From Acetoanaerobium sticklandii (GTDB taxonomy: Bacteria > Bacillota > Clostridia > Peptostreptococcales > Filifactoraceae), in contig NC_014614.1 in NCBI RefSeq assembly GCF_000196455.1, positions 1,286,001-1,350,000 on the forward strand: DNA of 64,000 bases, written 5' to 3'. The position numbers and the translations under genes were made by a program. How positions within the stretch are numbered: the first letter of the stretch is position 1; each line of letters opens with the position of its first letter. Positions 27,430-35,952 of this stretch are shown piece by piece. Under the pieces are notes generated by a model. The model was not told where the DNA came from. It saw nothing but the letters and a program-made list of their open reading frames with translations, and ran no database searches.

Positions 27430-28500
27430 ATGGAAAGAGTATTGATGAAAGGAAATGAAATTATCGGTGAAGCTGCCATAAGATCAGGATGTAGGTTGTT
27501 TTTCGGTTATCCTATTACCCCTTCAACCGAGGTAATAGAGTATTTATCAGCTAAGTTTCCAGATGTAGGTGGAACTATTGTTCAAGCAGAAGATGAAATA
27601 GGAGCTATAAACATGTGCTATGGAGCAGCATGTACTGGAAATAGAGTAATGACTGCATCATCAAGCCCAGGGGTAAGCTTAAAGCAAGAAGGACTTTCAT
27701 ATAGTGCTGCTGCTGAGCTTCCAATGGTTGTAGTAAATGTAAACAGATGTGGACCAGGACTAGGTGGACTAGGGCCAGCGCAATCAGATTACTTCCAAGC
27801 TACCAAAGGTGGCGGTCATGGAGACTATAGATTAATAGTGCTTGCACCTTCTAAGGCTCAGGAGCTTTACGACTACACTATGATGGCATTTGATCTAGCA
27901 GAAAAATACAGAAACCCTGTAATGATTTTAAGTGATGGATTTCTAGGACAGACTATGGAACCAGTAATCTTAAAAGAAAAACCTGCAAGTGAAGAATATG
28001 ACAGAAGCTGGATTGTAAATGGAGCAAAGGGAAGAGAAAAGAGGATCATAGCAAGCTATTCACTTACAAATGAAATCGGTGAAGAAAACAATTTAAGATG
28101 GGAAGCTAAATATAAAGCTATAGAAGAGCAAGAACAACAATGGGAAGAATTCCAAACTGATGATGCAGAATATCTTCTAGTAAGCTACGGAACTACAGGC
28201 AGAATTTGTAAGAGTACTGTAATTGAGGCTAGAAAAAAAGGCATTAAGCTAGGACTTATTAGACCTATAACTCTATGGCCATTCCCAAAGAAAGCCTTTG
28301 CACCATTTATGGACAAAGTTAAAGGAATTGTTACTGTAGAGCTTAATACAGGGCAAATGATTGAAGATGTAGAGCTTGCAGTTAGATGCAAACCAGAAAC
28401 TCATCTGTTTAGAAGACAAGGTGGTATGCTTCCAACAGAATTTGAAATTTTAGAATTTGTGGAATCAAAATTTAACTTAAACTCAGATAAGGAGGTATAG
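27430..28500 (+). CDS. vorB: 2-oxoacid:ferredoxin oxidoreductase alpha subunit (VorB type)
   Basis: 356 residues. FFGYPITPSTEVIEYL (about 20-35) is the pyrimidine-domain motif of the alpha subunit and is followed by the GAINMCYGAACTGNRVMTASSSPG segment; the C-terminal domain II/III with YLLVSYGTTGRICKSTV contacts CoA in related enzymes. The length and four-gene order delta-alpha-beta-gamma match 2-oxoisovalerate (VOR) and 2-oxoglutarate (KOR) enzymes. With ptb alongside, branched-chain oxoacids from valine, leucine or isoleucine are the likelier substrates. AAAGGAG precedes the ATG. Confidence 0.88.
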   Translation: MERVLMKGNEIIGEAAIRSGCRLFFGYPITPSTEVIEYLSAKFPDVGGTIVQAEDEIGAINMCYGAACTGNRVMTASSSPGVSLKQEGLSYSAAAELPMVVVNVNRCGPGLGGLGPAQSDYFQATKGGGHGDYRLIVLAPSKAQELYDYTMMAFDLAEKYRNPVMILSDGFLGQTMEPVILKEKPASEEYDRSWIVNGAKGREKRIIASYSLTNEIGEENNLRWEAKYKAIEEQEQQWEEFQTDDAEYLLVSYGTTGRICKSTVIEARKKGIKLGLIRPITLWPFPKKAFAPFMDKVKGIVTVELNTGQMIEDVELAVRCKPETHLFRRQGGMLPTEFEILEFVESKFNLNSDKEV

Positions 28501-28503
28501 TTT

Positions 28504-29259
28504 ATGGAAAAGCAGATATTTAAAAGATCAAAAGGGCTTACAGACGTTTCTTTTTCATTTTGTCCAGGCTGTACCCACGGAATAATAATGAGACTGATTG
28601 CTGAGTCATTAGAAGAACTCGATATAATAGAAGAAACTATAGGAGTATCACCAGTTGGATGTGCAGGCTTTTGTCAGAATTTCTTTACCTGTGATTTTGT
28701 AGGGGCGGCTCATGGTAGAGCTCAAGCAGTTGGTACAGGAATAAAAAGATCTCTTCCTGATAAAATGGTATTTACATATCAAGGAGATGGAGATATAGCA
28801 TCAATTGGAACTCAGCACGCAATCCATACAGCTGCTAGAGGAGAAAATATAACTTCAATAATGGTTAACAATGCAATCTATGGTATGACTGGAGGACAAA
28901 TGGCTCCTACAACCTTAGAAGGAATGAAAACATCTACAAGTCCATTTGGAAGAGATAAGATGCTTACAGGATCACCTATTGACCTTCCTAAAATAATTGC
29001 AAATCTTGAAGGAGCTGTTTATGTTGCATCAGTTTCTGTAGATTCGCCTAAAAACATAAACATAGCAAAAAAATCAATTAAAAAAGCCTTCATGGTTCAA
29101 AAAGCTGGTCTTGGCTTTGCTTTTGTAAGTGTATTATCAACCTGCCCTACAAACTGGGGACTTTCTCCAGCGCAGAGTATGCAGTGGCTAAGAGATAATA
29201 TGATGCCTATTTATGAGCTTGGAGAATTAAAGGTAACTGAGGAGGTAAAAAGCTTATGA
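28504..29259 (+). CDS. 2-oxoacid:ferredoxin oxidoreductase beta subunit (TPP-binding)
   Basis: 251 residues. SFCPGCTHGIIMRLI (about 18-32) contains the cysteine pair that with later cysteines binds the proximal 4Fe-4S cluster. The thiamine diphosphate motif GDGDIASIGTQHAIHTAARGENI..NNAIYGMTGGQ spans about 96-135, with the GDGD and NN that bind Mg and diphosphate. It ends four bases into the gamma subunit gene. It forms the catalytic unit with the alpha subunit. Confidence 0.9.
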   Translation: MEKQIFKRSKGLTDVSFSFCPGCTHGIIMRLIAESLEELDIIEETIGVSPVGCAGFCQNFFTCDFVGAAHGRAQAVGTGIKRSLPDKMVFTYQGDGDIASIGTQHAIHTAARGENITSIMVNNAIYGMTGGQMAPTTLEGMKTSTSPFGRDKMLTGSPIDLPKIIANLEGAVYVASVSVDSPKNINIAKKSIKKAFMVQKAGLGFAFVSVLSTCPTNWGLSPAQSMQWLRDNMMPIYELGELKVTEEVKSL

Positions 29260-29789
29260 TGGATAAAGTGATACTTGCTGGATTTGGCGGACAAGGAGTA
29301 ATGTTCCTAGGAAAACTTCTTGCTTATGCTGGAATGGGATCAGATCTTGAACTTTGCTGGATTCCTTCATATGGTCCTGAGATGAGAGGCGGAACAGCAA
29401 ACTGCTCTGTTATTTTGTCTGATGAGGAAATACATTCGCCAGTAATTGATAAAGCAGATGGAGCTATAGTTCTCAATAAGCCTGCTTATGAAAAGTTTTC
29501 ATCTAGAATAAAGCCAGGTGGAGTTCTTATAGTTAATTCATCGCTTGCAAAAATTGAAAATCCTAGAACTGATATAACGATTGTAGAAATTCCGGCTACA
29601 GAAATTGCAAATGAGCTTGGAAATTCAAGTATTGCAAATATGGTATGCCTTGGAGCTTTAATTCCTAGTCTAAATCTTGTAGATTTACCTAAAATTGAAA
29701 ATGCTATAAAAAAACTTACTAGTAAAAGACCAGAAACTTTTGATTCAAATCTAAATGCAATAAATAAAGGTATTGAGTTTGTAAAATAA
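29256..29789 (+). CDS. 2-oxoacid:ferredoxin oxidoreductase gamma subunit
   Basis: 177 residues. Begins with the family signature ILAGFGGQGVMFLGKLLAYA (about 5-24) and has PSYGPEMRGGTANCSVI (about 44-60), the CoA-contacting loop of gamma domains. It overlaps the beta subunit by four bases (ATGA), with GAGGAGG before it; a second ATG at 29259 is the alternative start. Last gene of the ptb-vor operon, closed by the terminator at 29884-29924. Confidence 0.92.
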   Translation: MMDKVILAGFGGQGVMFLGKLLAYAGMGSDLELCWIPSYGPEMRGGTANCSVILSDEEIHSPVIDKADGAIVLNKPAYEKFSSRIKPGGVLIVNSSLAKIENPRTDITIVEIPATEIANELGNSSIANMVCLGALIPSLNLVDLPKIENAIKKLTSKRPETFDSNLNAINKGIEFVK

Positions 29790-29883
29790 ATCAGAGAAAT
29801 TGTTTGTTAAATAATATATTAGCAGAATTATTTTTTAACAAAATACAGCTATAGTACAGTGAATTTTCTGAAAATAGCAATAT

Positions 29884-29924
29884 AAACACCATGATATATG
29901 TATATATTGTGGTGTTTTTTTATT
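29884..29924 (+). terminator. Terminator of the ptb-vor operon
   Basis: AAACACCA (29884-29891) pairs with TGGTGTTT (29910-29917), extended inward by ATATAT pairs, followed by a T run. Confidence 0.85.
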
Positions 29925-30017
29925 TACTTAAATAAATATTGAATTTACATGCATAAAAAAATCCAATATTTTTTTTAGAATTAATTTAATATTATGTTAC
30001 TATATTCATTATCTTTA

Positions 30018-30026
30018 TGTTATAAT
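30018..30026 (+). promoter_or_regulatory. Extended -10 promoter of the Wood-Ljungdahl (acs) cluster
   Basis: TGTTATAAT: TATAAT at 30021-30026 with TG one base upstream. A -35 is weak (TTACTA at 29997-30002, 18-base spacer). The start of transcription would be near 30033, giving a leader of about 95 bases that includes the palindrome at 30051-30068. Confidence 0.6.
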
Positions 30027-30050
30027 TGGAATTAAGAAAAACCTATCAAC

Positions 30051-30068
30051 TTTGCATATTTATGCAAA
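30051..30068. promoter_or_regulatory. Perfect palindrome TTTGCATA-TT-TATGCAAA, candidate operator
   Basis: Two 8-base half sites in perfect inverted symmetry about 18 bases downstream of the likely transcription start of the acs cluster. A related palindromic word, TTTACATGCATAAA, lies at 29944-29957, upstream of the promoter. Paired sites flanking a promoter are typical of a dimeric repressor. The regulator is not identified. Confidence 0.5.
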
Positions 30069-30127
30069 ATTATTTTTTTAGCAAATTTGTTTAAAAATTA
30101 ACAAGTGGGAAAAATGGAGGAATGGCT

Positions 30128-32017
30128 ATGGAAAAAACACTTTTATCCATCGAGCAAATGGAAGAGATTAATTCGCTGCTAAAACAAAAAGCTGTTGAGG
30201 CAGGAGCAGAAACTTGGCAAGACAGAAAAGAAGCACAAAAAGTTTCATGTAAATTCGGCGAAGAAGGGGTATGCTGCCGTATTTGTTCTATGGGACCATG
30301 CAGAATTACACCAAAAGCACCAAGAGGAATCTGTGGAGCAAATGCTGACACTATAGCAGCAAGAAACTTTGCTCGTATGGTTGCTGCTGGAGCTGCTGCT
30401 CACTCTGACCATGCAAGAGATATTGCACACGTTTTACATATGTCAAGCGAAAATGGAAGCTATAAAGTAAAAGACAAAGATAAACTTTATAAGCTTGCTG
30501 GCGAGTGGGGAGTATCAACAGAAGGAAAAGATCTATATGATGTAGCTCATGAAGTTGCAGAAGTAGCTCTTATGGAATTTGGTAAGCCATTTGGAACATT
30601 AAGATTTTTAGACAGAGCTGTAGATGGCAGAAAAGAAACTTGGGAAAAAGAAAAAGTGGCTCCAAGAGCTATAGATAGAGAGATTGCAACAATAATGCAC
30701 TCTACTCATATCGGATGTACAGCAGAAGCAGAATCACTAGTAAGAATGGGAATTAGAACTGGATTATCTGATGGCTGGGGAGGTTCAATGATAGGAACTG
30801 AGCTTACAGATATTCTTTTTGGAACTCCTACGCCTACACAAACAGAGAGTAACCTTGGAGTTTTAGAAGAGGATATGGTAAACATAGTTCTTCACGGTCA
30901 TGACCCATCATTATCAGAAATGATAGTGCTTGCATCTGAAGATGCTGAGCTAGTTGCATATGCTAAAGAAAAAGGCGCTAAAGGAATAAACTTAGCTGGT
31001 CTATGCTGTACAGCAAATGAAGTTACAATGAGACATGGAGTTAAAATGGCAGGAAACTTCCTACAACAGGAAAACGCTGTACTAACTGGAGCTGTTGAGG
31101 CAGTTATAGTTGACGTGCAATGTATCTTCCCAGCTATGGCAGCTCTTGCTGATTGTTTCCATACTAAATTTATAACTACATCACCAAAAGCGAAAATCCC
31201 AGGAGCAACTCATATTGAGTTTGATGAGCATCATGCTTTTGATTCAGCAAAAGGTATTGTAAAAGAAGCTATAGATAACTATGCAAATAGAGATAGAGCT
31301 AAAGTTTACATCCCAGATTCAAAACAAACAGCAATGGCTGGATATTCTATTGAAGCAATAATTAAACAGTTAGATTTAGTTACTAACTCTCACGTAGATA
31401 AAACAGGTACAGTTAAGCCACTTGCTGATTGTATAGTATCTGGGGTTCTTAGAGGAGCTGTTGGTATTGTTGGATGTAACAATCCTAAAGTTAGACCTGA
31501 CTATTCACATATAGAAATTATCAAAAACATGATAGCAAATGACGTAATAGTTGTTGCTACAGGTTGCGCGGCTCAAGCGGCAGCAAAAGCTGGTCTTCTT
31601 GATAAAGAAGCTAGAAATCTTGCAGGGCAAGGACTTAGAACTGTTTGTGAGCTTGTTGATATACCACCAGTTCTTCACATGGGTTCATGCGTAGATATAA
31701 GTAGAATTATTTTACTTGTAAATGCTGTAGCTAAACATCTAAACATGGATATTCCTAAGCTTCCAGTTGTAGGTATAGCTCCTGAGTGGATGAGCGAGAA
31801 AGCTGTTGCTATAGGAAACTATGTAATAGGAAGTGGTATCGATACTTTCCTTGGAGTATATCCACAAGTAACTGGTTCAGCTGAAATGGTTGATTTATTA
31901 ACAAATAGAGTTGAAGATATCGTTGGAGCTAAATTTACAGTTGAAATGGACCCAGCTAAATTATCAGAGCAGGTTCTTGAAAGAATAGAAGCAAAACGTA
32001 CAGCACTAGGAATATAG
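30128..32017 (+). CDS. acsA: Carbon monoxide dehydrogenase catalytic subunit
   Basis: 629 residues, a Ni-Fe-S enzyme that interconverts CO2 and CO for acetyl-CoA synthesis. Near the N-terminus CKFGEEGVCCRICSMGPCRI (about 39-58) supplies the D and B cluster cysteines; IMHSTHIGCTAEAESL (near 192) has the conserved histidine, and later VQCIFPAM, GIVGCNNPK, ATGCAAQAA and MGSCVDISRI provide ligands of the Ni-containing C cluster. The open frame begins at ATG 30122, only one base after GGAGG; ATG 30128 has 7-base spacing and is chosen. First gene of the cluster; cooC for its nickel insertion is next. In Wood-Ljungdahl clusters this gene is called acsA or cooS. Confidence 0.97.
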   Translation: MEKTLLSIEQMEEINSLLKQKAVEAGAETWQDRKEAQKVSCKFGEEGVCCRICSMGPCRITPKAPRGICGANADTIAARNFARMVAAGAAAHSDHARDIAHVLHMSSENGSYKVKDKDKLYKLAGEWGVSTEGKDLYDVAHEVAEVALMEFGKPFGTLRFLDRAVDGRKETWEKEKVAPRAIDREIATIMHSTHIGCTAEAESLVRMGIRTGLSDGWGGSMIGTELTDILFGTPTPTQTESNLGVLEEDMVNIVLHGHDPSLSEMIVLASEDAELVAYAKEKGAKGINLAGLCCTANEVTMRHGVKMAGNFLQQENAVLTGAVEAVIVDVQCIFPAMAALADCFHTKFITTSPKAKIPGATHIEFDEHHAFDSAKGIVKEAIDNYANRDRAKVYIPDSKQTAMAGYSIEAIIKQLDLVTNSHVDKTGTVKPLADCIVSGVLRGAVGIVGCNNPKVRPDYSHIEIIKNMIANDVIVVATGCAAQAAAKAGLLDKEARNLAGQGLRTVCELVDIPPVLHMGSCVDISRIILLVNAVAKHLNMDIPKLPVVGIAPEWMSEKAVAIGNYVIGSGIDTFLGVYPQVTGSAEMVDLLTNRVEDIVGAKFTVEMDPAKLSEQVLERIEAKRTALGI

Positions 32018-32033
32018 AGTTAGGAGAATGACT

Positions 32034-32816
32034 ATGAAAATTGCTATTACTGGAAAAGGCGGAGTTGGAAAAACTACTGTATCATCAATATTAAGTAGAT
32101 TGTATGCTGATGAAGGGTATAGAGTCTTGGCAGTAGATGCTGATCCCGATGCAAACTTAGCTTTAGCCTTAGGATTTACCAAAAAAGAAATAGATGAGAT
32201 AGTACCTATATCAGAGATAAAGGATTTAATAGCAGAAAGAACTGGCGCTCAAAGTGGGAGTATCGGAAGCTTTTTCAAAATGAATCCTAAAGTTGATGAT
32301 ATACCTGAAAGATATTGTAGAACATTAAATGGAGTATCACTACTTACCATGGGAACAGTTGATACAGGGGGTAGCGGATGTGTTTGTCCTGAGCATGTTC
32401 TTTTAAAAAGATTAACATCACATCTAGTGCTGCAAAACAAAGATGTGGTAATCATGGACATGGAAGCAGGAATTGAACATTTAGGCAGAGGTACAGCTTC
32501 AGGTGTAGATGCTTTTATTGTAGTTATTGAACCTGGGGTTAGGAGTCTTCAAACTTTTGAAAAAGTAAAAAAACTAGCTAATGATATTGGGGTATCGGAG
32601 ATAAAAGTAGTAGCAAATAAGATTAGAAATAAAGAAGATGAGGATTTTATCAGAGACAATGTCGGGGACAGTTTACTAGGATTTATCCATTATAGTAAGG
32701 ATGTTATTGATTCTGATAGAAACAATCAATCTGCATATGATGCAGACCTAAATCTAAAAGAAGAAATAAAAATTATTAAAAATGCAATTGAGTCCTCAGT
32801 TAGAAACGATTCATAG
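32034..32816 (+). CDS. cooC: CODH nickel-insertion ATPase (CooC)
   Basis: 260 residues, MinD/ParA-type P-loop ATPase with deviant Walker A GKGGVGKTT (residues 7-15), VDADPDANLA, and a C-x-C metal site in GSGCVCPEH (about 112-120) where Ni binds at the dimer interface in CooC. Walker B-like VVIMDMEAGIEHLGRG follows. Located straight after acsA, it should load nickel into the CODH C cluster. The upstream ATG at 32028 is one base behind AGGAG, so ATG 32034 is preferred. It shares its fold with the second ATPase of the cluster (38272-39039), but the two differ in their C-x-C surroundings. Confidence 0.93.
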   Translation: MKIAITGKGGVGKTTVSSILSRLYADEGYRVLAVDADPDANLALALGFTKKEIDEIVPISEIKDLIAERTGAQSGSIGSFFKMNPKVDDIPERYCRTLNGVSLLTMGTVDTGGSGCVCPEHVLLKRLTSHLVLQNKDVVIMDMEAGIEHLGRGTASGVDAFIVVIEPGVRSLQTFEKVKKLANDIGVSEIKVVANKIRNKEDEDFIRDNVGDSLLGFIHYSKDVIDSDRNNQSAYDADLNLKEEIKIIKNAIESSVRNDS

Positions 32817-32852
32817 TATAATAAAATAAAAATCATTTAAGGAGGAGTTCAA

Positions 32853-34529
32853 ATGGGTTTTAAAAGTGATATAGAAATTGCACAGGAAGCAGTGGTCCAA
32901 GATATAAGGGAAATAGCTAAGAAATTAAATCTGTCAGAAGCAGATTTAGATCTTTATGGAAAATATAAAGCTAAGGTTGATTACAACCTTATGAAAAGAG
33001 AAACAGGTAAGAAAGCAAAGCTAATCCTTACTACAGCAATTAATCCTACTCCAGCTGGAGAAGGTAAAACTACAACAACTATAGGTGTAGCTGACGGATT
33101 AGCAAAACTTGGAAAAAATACTTTAGTTGCACTTCGTGAACCATCACTTGGTCCAGTATTTGGAGTTAAGGGAGGAGCTGCTGGAGGAGGATACGCTCAG
33201 GTAGTACCTATGGAAGATATCAACCTTCACTTTACTGGAGACTTTCATGCTATAGGAGCAGCAAACAACTTACTTGCAGCTATGATTGACAATCATATAT
33301 ATCAAGGAAATGCACTTGATATAGACCCAAGAAGAATAACTTGGAGAAGAGCTATGGACATGAACGATCGTCAGCTAAGATTCATTACTGATGGTCTAGG
33401 CGGAAAAGCTAATGGATTCCCAAGAGAAGATGGATTTGATATCACAGTTGCATCTGAAGTTATGGCTGCATTTTGCTTAGCATCAGATATTATAGACCTT
33501 AAAGAAAGATTAGGAAGAATAATAATTGGATACTCTAGAAAAGGTGAGCCAGTTACTGCAGCTCAGCTTAATGCTAACGGAGCAATGGCAGCACTTCTTA
33601 AAGACGCTCTTAAGCCTAACCTAGTTCAAACCTTAGAAGGTACTCCAGCATTTGTTCATGGCGGACCATTTGCAAATATAGCTCATGGTTGTAACTCAGT
33701 AATAGCAACTAAAATGGCTATGCACTTCGCTGACTATGTTGTTACTGAAGCAGGCTTCGGAGCTGACCTTGGAGCTGAAAAATTCCTTGATATAAAATGT
33801 AGAATGTCAGGTTTACAACCAGATGCAGTTATTATAGTTGCTACTGTTAGAGCGCTTAAGTACAATGGCGGAGTTAAAAAAGATCAACTTAACAATGAAA
33901 ACCTTGAAGCTCTTGAAAATGGACTTCCAAACCTACTAAAACATGTTGAGAACATAACTAAGGTATTTAAGTTACCAGCAGTTGTTGCTATTAACAAGTT
34001 CCCACTAGACACTGAAGCAGAACTTCAGCTTGTAAAAGATAAGTGTAAAGAATTAGGAGTTAATGTTGCACTTTCTGAAGTTTGGGCTAAAGGTGGAGAA
34101 GGTGGAGAAGAATTAGCTAAAGAAGTACTTAGACTAATTGACGAAAACGAAGGCAAATTTGAATTTGCTTACGATGAAAATCAATCAATCAAAGAAAAAA
34201 TAAATGCAATTGCAACAAAAATTTATGGAGCTGATGGAGTTGATTACACTCCAAATGCAGAAAAACAAATATTAGAAATCGAAAAAATCGGTTATGATAA
34301 GCTTCCAATTTGTATGGCTAAAACTCAGTACTCTCTTACTGATGACCAAACAAAATTAGGAAGACCTACAGGATTTAAGATAACTGTTAGAAACATTAAA
34401 GTTTCTGCAGGAGCAGGATTCCTTGTAGCTTTAACTGGTGAAATAATGACTATGCCTGGACTTCCTAAAGCACCAGCAGCTGAAAAAATAGATGTTGATA
34501 GCACAGGAAAAATTGCAGGATTATTCTAA
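32853..34529 (+). CDS. fhs: Formate-tetrahydrofolate ligase
   Basis: 558 residues, the usual length of 10-formyl-THF synthetase. PTPAGEGKTTTTIGVADGL (about 66-84) is the P-loop; LREPSLGPVFGVKGGAAGGGYAQ and HLNFTGDFHA-like HFTGDFHAIGAANNLLAA follow, and the C-terminus has LGRPTGFKITVRNI and GEIMTMPGLPKAP. It activates formate with ATP as the first THF step of the methyl branch; in reverse it yields ATP from 10-formyl-THF during amino-acid or glycine oxidation. GGAGG precedes the ATG. Formate dehydrogenase is not in the window. Confidence 0.98.
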   Translation: MGFKSDIEIAQEAVVQDIREIAKKLNLSEADLDLYGKYKAKVDYNLMKRETGKKAKLILTTAINPTPAGEGKTTTTIGVADGLAKLGKNTLVALREPSLGPVFGVKGGAAGGGYAQVVPMEDINLHFTGDFHAIGAANNLLAAMIDNHIYQGNALDIDPRRITWRRAMDMNDRQLRFITDGLGGKANGFPREDGFDITVASEVMAAFCLASDIIDLKERLGRIIIGYSRKGEPVTAAQLNANGAMAALLKDALKPNLVQTLEGTPAFVHGGPFANIAHGCNSVIATKMAMHFADYVVTEAGFGADLGAEKFLDIKCRMSGLQPDAVIIVATVRALKYNGGVKKDQLNNENLEALENGLPNLLKHVENITKVFKLPAVVAINKFPLDTEAELQLVKDKCKELGVNVALSEVWAKGGEGGEELAKEVLRLIDENEGKFEFAYDENQSIKEKINAIATKIYGADGVDYTPNAEKQILEIEKIGYDKLPICMAKTQYSLTDDQTKLGRPTGFKITVRNIKVSAGAGFLVALTGEIMTMPGLPKAPAAEKIDVDSTGKIAGLF

Positions 34530-34539
34530 GGTGGTATGT

Positions 34540-35196
34540 ATGGACATTACTCAAGAAGTACAAATAGAAACTAATCTTTCTAAGTTGTCACTTACAGATT
34601 TTGTAGAGATTTTATCATCTAAAGCTCCTGCTCCAGGTGGTGGTGGAGCTGCAGCTCTTACAGCGGCTCAAGGATGTGCATTATCTGCTATGGTTTGTAA
34701 TCTGACAATCGGAAAGAAAAAATATGCTGAATTTGAAGAAGAATTAAAAAGAATTTTAGATTCTTCCGTTTCTCTTCAGAGAAGATTTTTAGATATGATT
34801 GAAGAAGACAAAATCAACTTCACGCCTCTAGCAAAAGCATATGGTCTTCCAGCTAATACCGATGAAGAAAAAATACAAAAAGCTAAAGTAATGGAAGATG
34901 CACTTAAGGAAGCATGCAAAGTACCAGTTGAAATTGTTGAACGTTCATATGAAGGAATAAAACTTCATTTAGAGCTTATGGATAAAGGCTCAAAGCTTGC
35001 AATAAGTGATGTTGGTGTGGGGGTAGAATTTCTAAGAGCCGCGCTTATTAGCGGAAAAATGAATGTTCTAATTAACACTGGCATGATGAAGGATGAAAAC
35101 TATTCTTTAGAACTTGAAAATAAGGTAAGCGAGCTTGTCAAAGAGGGTATTTCTATAGCTGACTCAATTAGCGAAAAGGTAATGAATATGCTATAG
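34540..35196 (+). CDS. fchA: Methenyltetrahydrofolate cyclohydrolase (FchA)
   Basis: 218 residues of the formiminotransferase-cyclodeaminase-like family: LSLTDFVEILSSKAPAPGGGGAAALTAAQGCAL (about 13-45) is its glycine-rich signature. It converts formyl-THF to methenyl-THF. The open frame extends back into fhs, but AAGGTGG at 34528-34534 and the ATG at 34540 give the proper start. FchA normally works with a separate FolD dehydrogenase; no folD follows here. The next 88 bases hold only a hairpin and the metV ribosome site. Confidence 0.95.
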   Translation: MDITQEVQIETNLSKLSLTDFVEILSSKAPAPGGGGAAALTAAQGCALSAMVCNLTIGKKKYAEFEEELKRILDSSVSLQRRFLDMIEEDKINFTPLAKAYGLPANTDEEKIQKAKVMEDALKEACKVPVEIVERSYEGIKLHLELMDKGSKLAISDVGVGVEFLRAALISGKMNVLINTGMMKDENYSLELENKVSELVKEGISIADSISEKVMNML

Positions 35197-35201
35197 AAAA
35201 A

Positions 35202-35236
35202 TTACATCTAAGGAGGCGTTGCCTTCTTAGATGTAA
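35202..35236. repeat. Strong intercistronic hairpin at the fchA-metV junction
   Basis: Arms 35202-35217 and 35221-35236 pair over 16 bases with one G-U, loop GTT. On the plus strand it is followed by A-rich rather than T-rich sequence, so it is not a standard terminator; on the minus strand it would be followed by TTTTTC. It likely acts in mRNA processing or stability. It contains AAGGAGG but no start codon at a suitable distance. Confidence 0.85.
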
Positions 35237-35284
35237 AAATAGATAAATAGAGTTTTGAGCTTAGAATTCTGGAGGAGGATAAAA

Positions 35285-35932
35285 ATGATTATTTCTCAGG
35301 CAAAACCAAAAGAAGAATTGATGGACTTTATAAAAGATGCACAAAATGTTTTAATTGCAGGATGTAGTTTATGTGCTTCTACATGTAAAGTTGGGGGAGA
35401 GGAAGAAATTGCAGCTCTTAAAACTGAGCTAGAGGCAGCAGGGAAAAATGTTCTAGGTACTTTAGTTTTAGATCCAGCTTGTAATCTTTTAAAAACCAGA
35501 AAAGATATGAAGGTTTTTAAAGAGCAAATGCCTGAAGTTGATGCAATAGTATCTCTAGCATGTGGAGATGGTACTCAAACATTAGCAAAAGTCGTTTCAA
35601 AACCTGTTTACCCAGGAAATAACACAATGTTTATTGGTGAAATAGAAAGAGTTGGACAATATGAGGAAAGCTGCTTGGCATGTGGAGATTGCGAGCTTGG
35701 ATGGACAGCGGGAATTTGTCCGATAACAAGATGTGCAAAAAGCCTTATGAATGGCCCATGTGGTGGAGCTAAAAACGGAAAATGTGAAGTTAATGCTGAA
35801 AATGACTGTGCTTGGATTTTAATTTACAACAAGCTAAAGGATGAAGGCAGATTAAGTAACATCACTGAAAACAGACCACCAAAAGATTTCCAAAAAAATG
35901 TTCATCCAAAGAGAATAGAATTAACTAGATAA
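35285..35932 (+). CDS. metV: Methylenetetrahydrofolate reductase partner protein MetV
   Basis: 215 residues, the zinc/iron-sulphur MTHFR C-terminal family. Cysteines occur in CSLCASTCKVGG (about 24-35) and CLACGDCELGWTAGICPITRCAKSLMNGPCGG (about 132-163). It forms the MetVF core of the acetogen methylene-THF reductase and passes electrons to the MetF flavin. The frame is open from 35255, but GGAGGAGG directly precedes ATG 35285. MetF follows after 20 bases. No rnfC2 or hdrABC genes are adjacent, so this is the simple MetVF arrangement and the electron donor is not shown by context. Confidence 0.93.
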   Translation: MIISQAKPKEELMDFIKDAQNVLIAGCSLCASTCKVGGEEEIAALKTELEAAGKNVLGTLVLDPACNLLKTRKDMKVFKEQMPEVDAIVSLACGDGTQTLAKVVSKPVYPGNNTMFIGEIERVGQYEESCLACGDCELGWTAGICPITRCAKSLMNGPCGGAKNGKCEVNAENDCAWILIYNKLKDEGRLSNITENRPPKDFQKNVHPKRIELTR

Positions 35933-35952
35933 AATTGGGGGAGGTTATGTAA

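Larger units (their letters stand above)
29790..30127. other. Intergenic region before the Wood-Ljungdahl cluster
   Basis: No gene is seen in these 338 bases. They hold an AT-rich imperfect hairpin (about 29802-29841), the terminator of the vor operon (29884-29924), a palindromic word TTTACATGCATAAA (29944-29957), an extended -10 promoter (30018-30026) and a perfect palindrome (30051-30068) in the untranslated leader. Confidence 0.7.

Noticed and set aside
35202..35236. Hairpin read as a rho-independent terminator of fchA
   Set aside because: The downstream bases on the plus strand are A-rich and the operon clearly continues into metV and metF.
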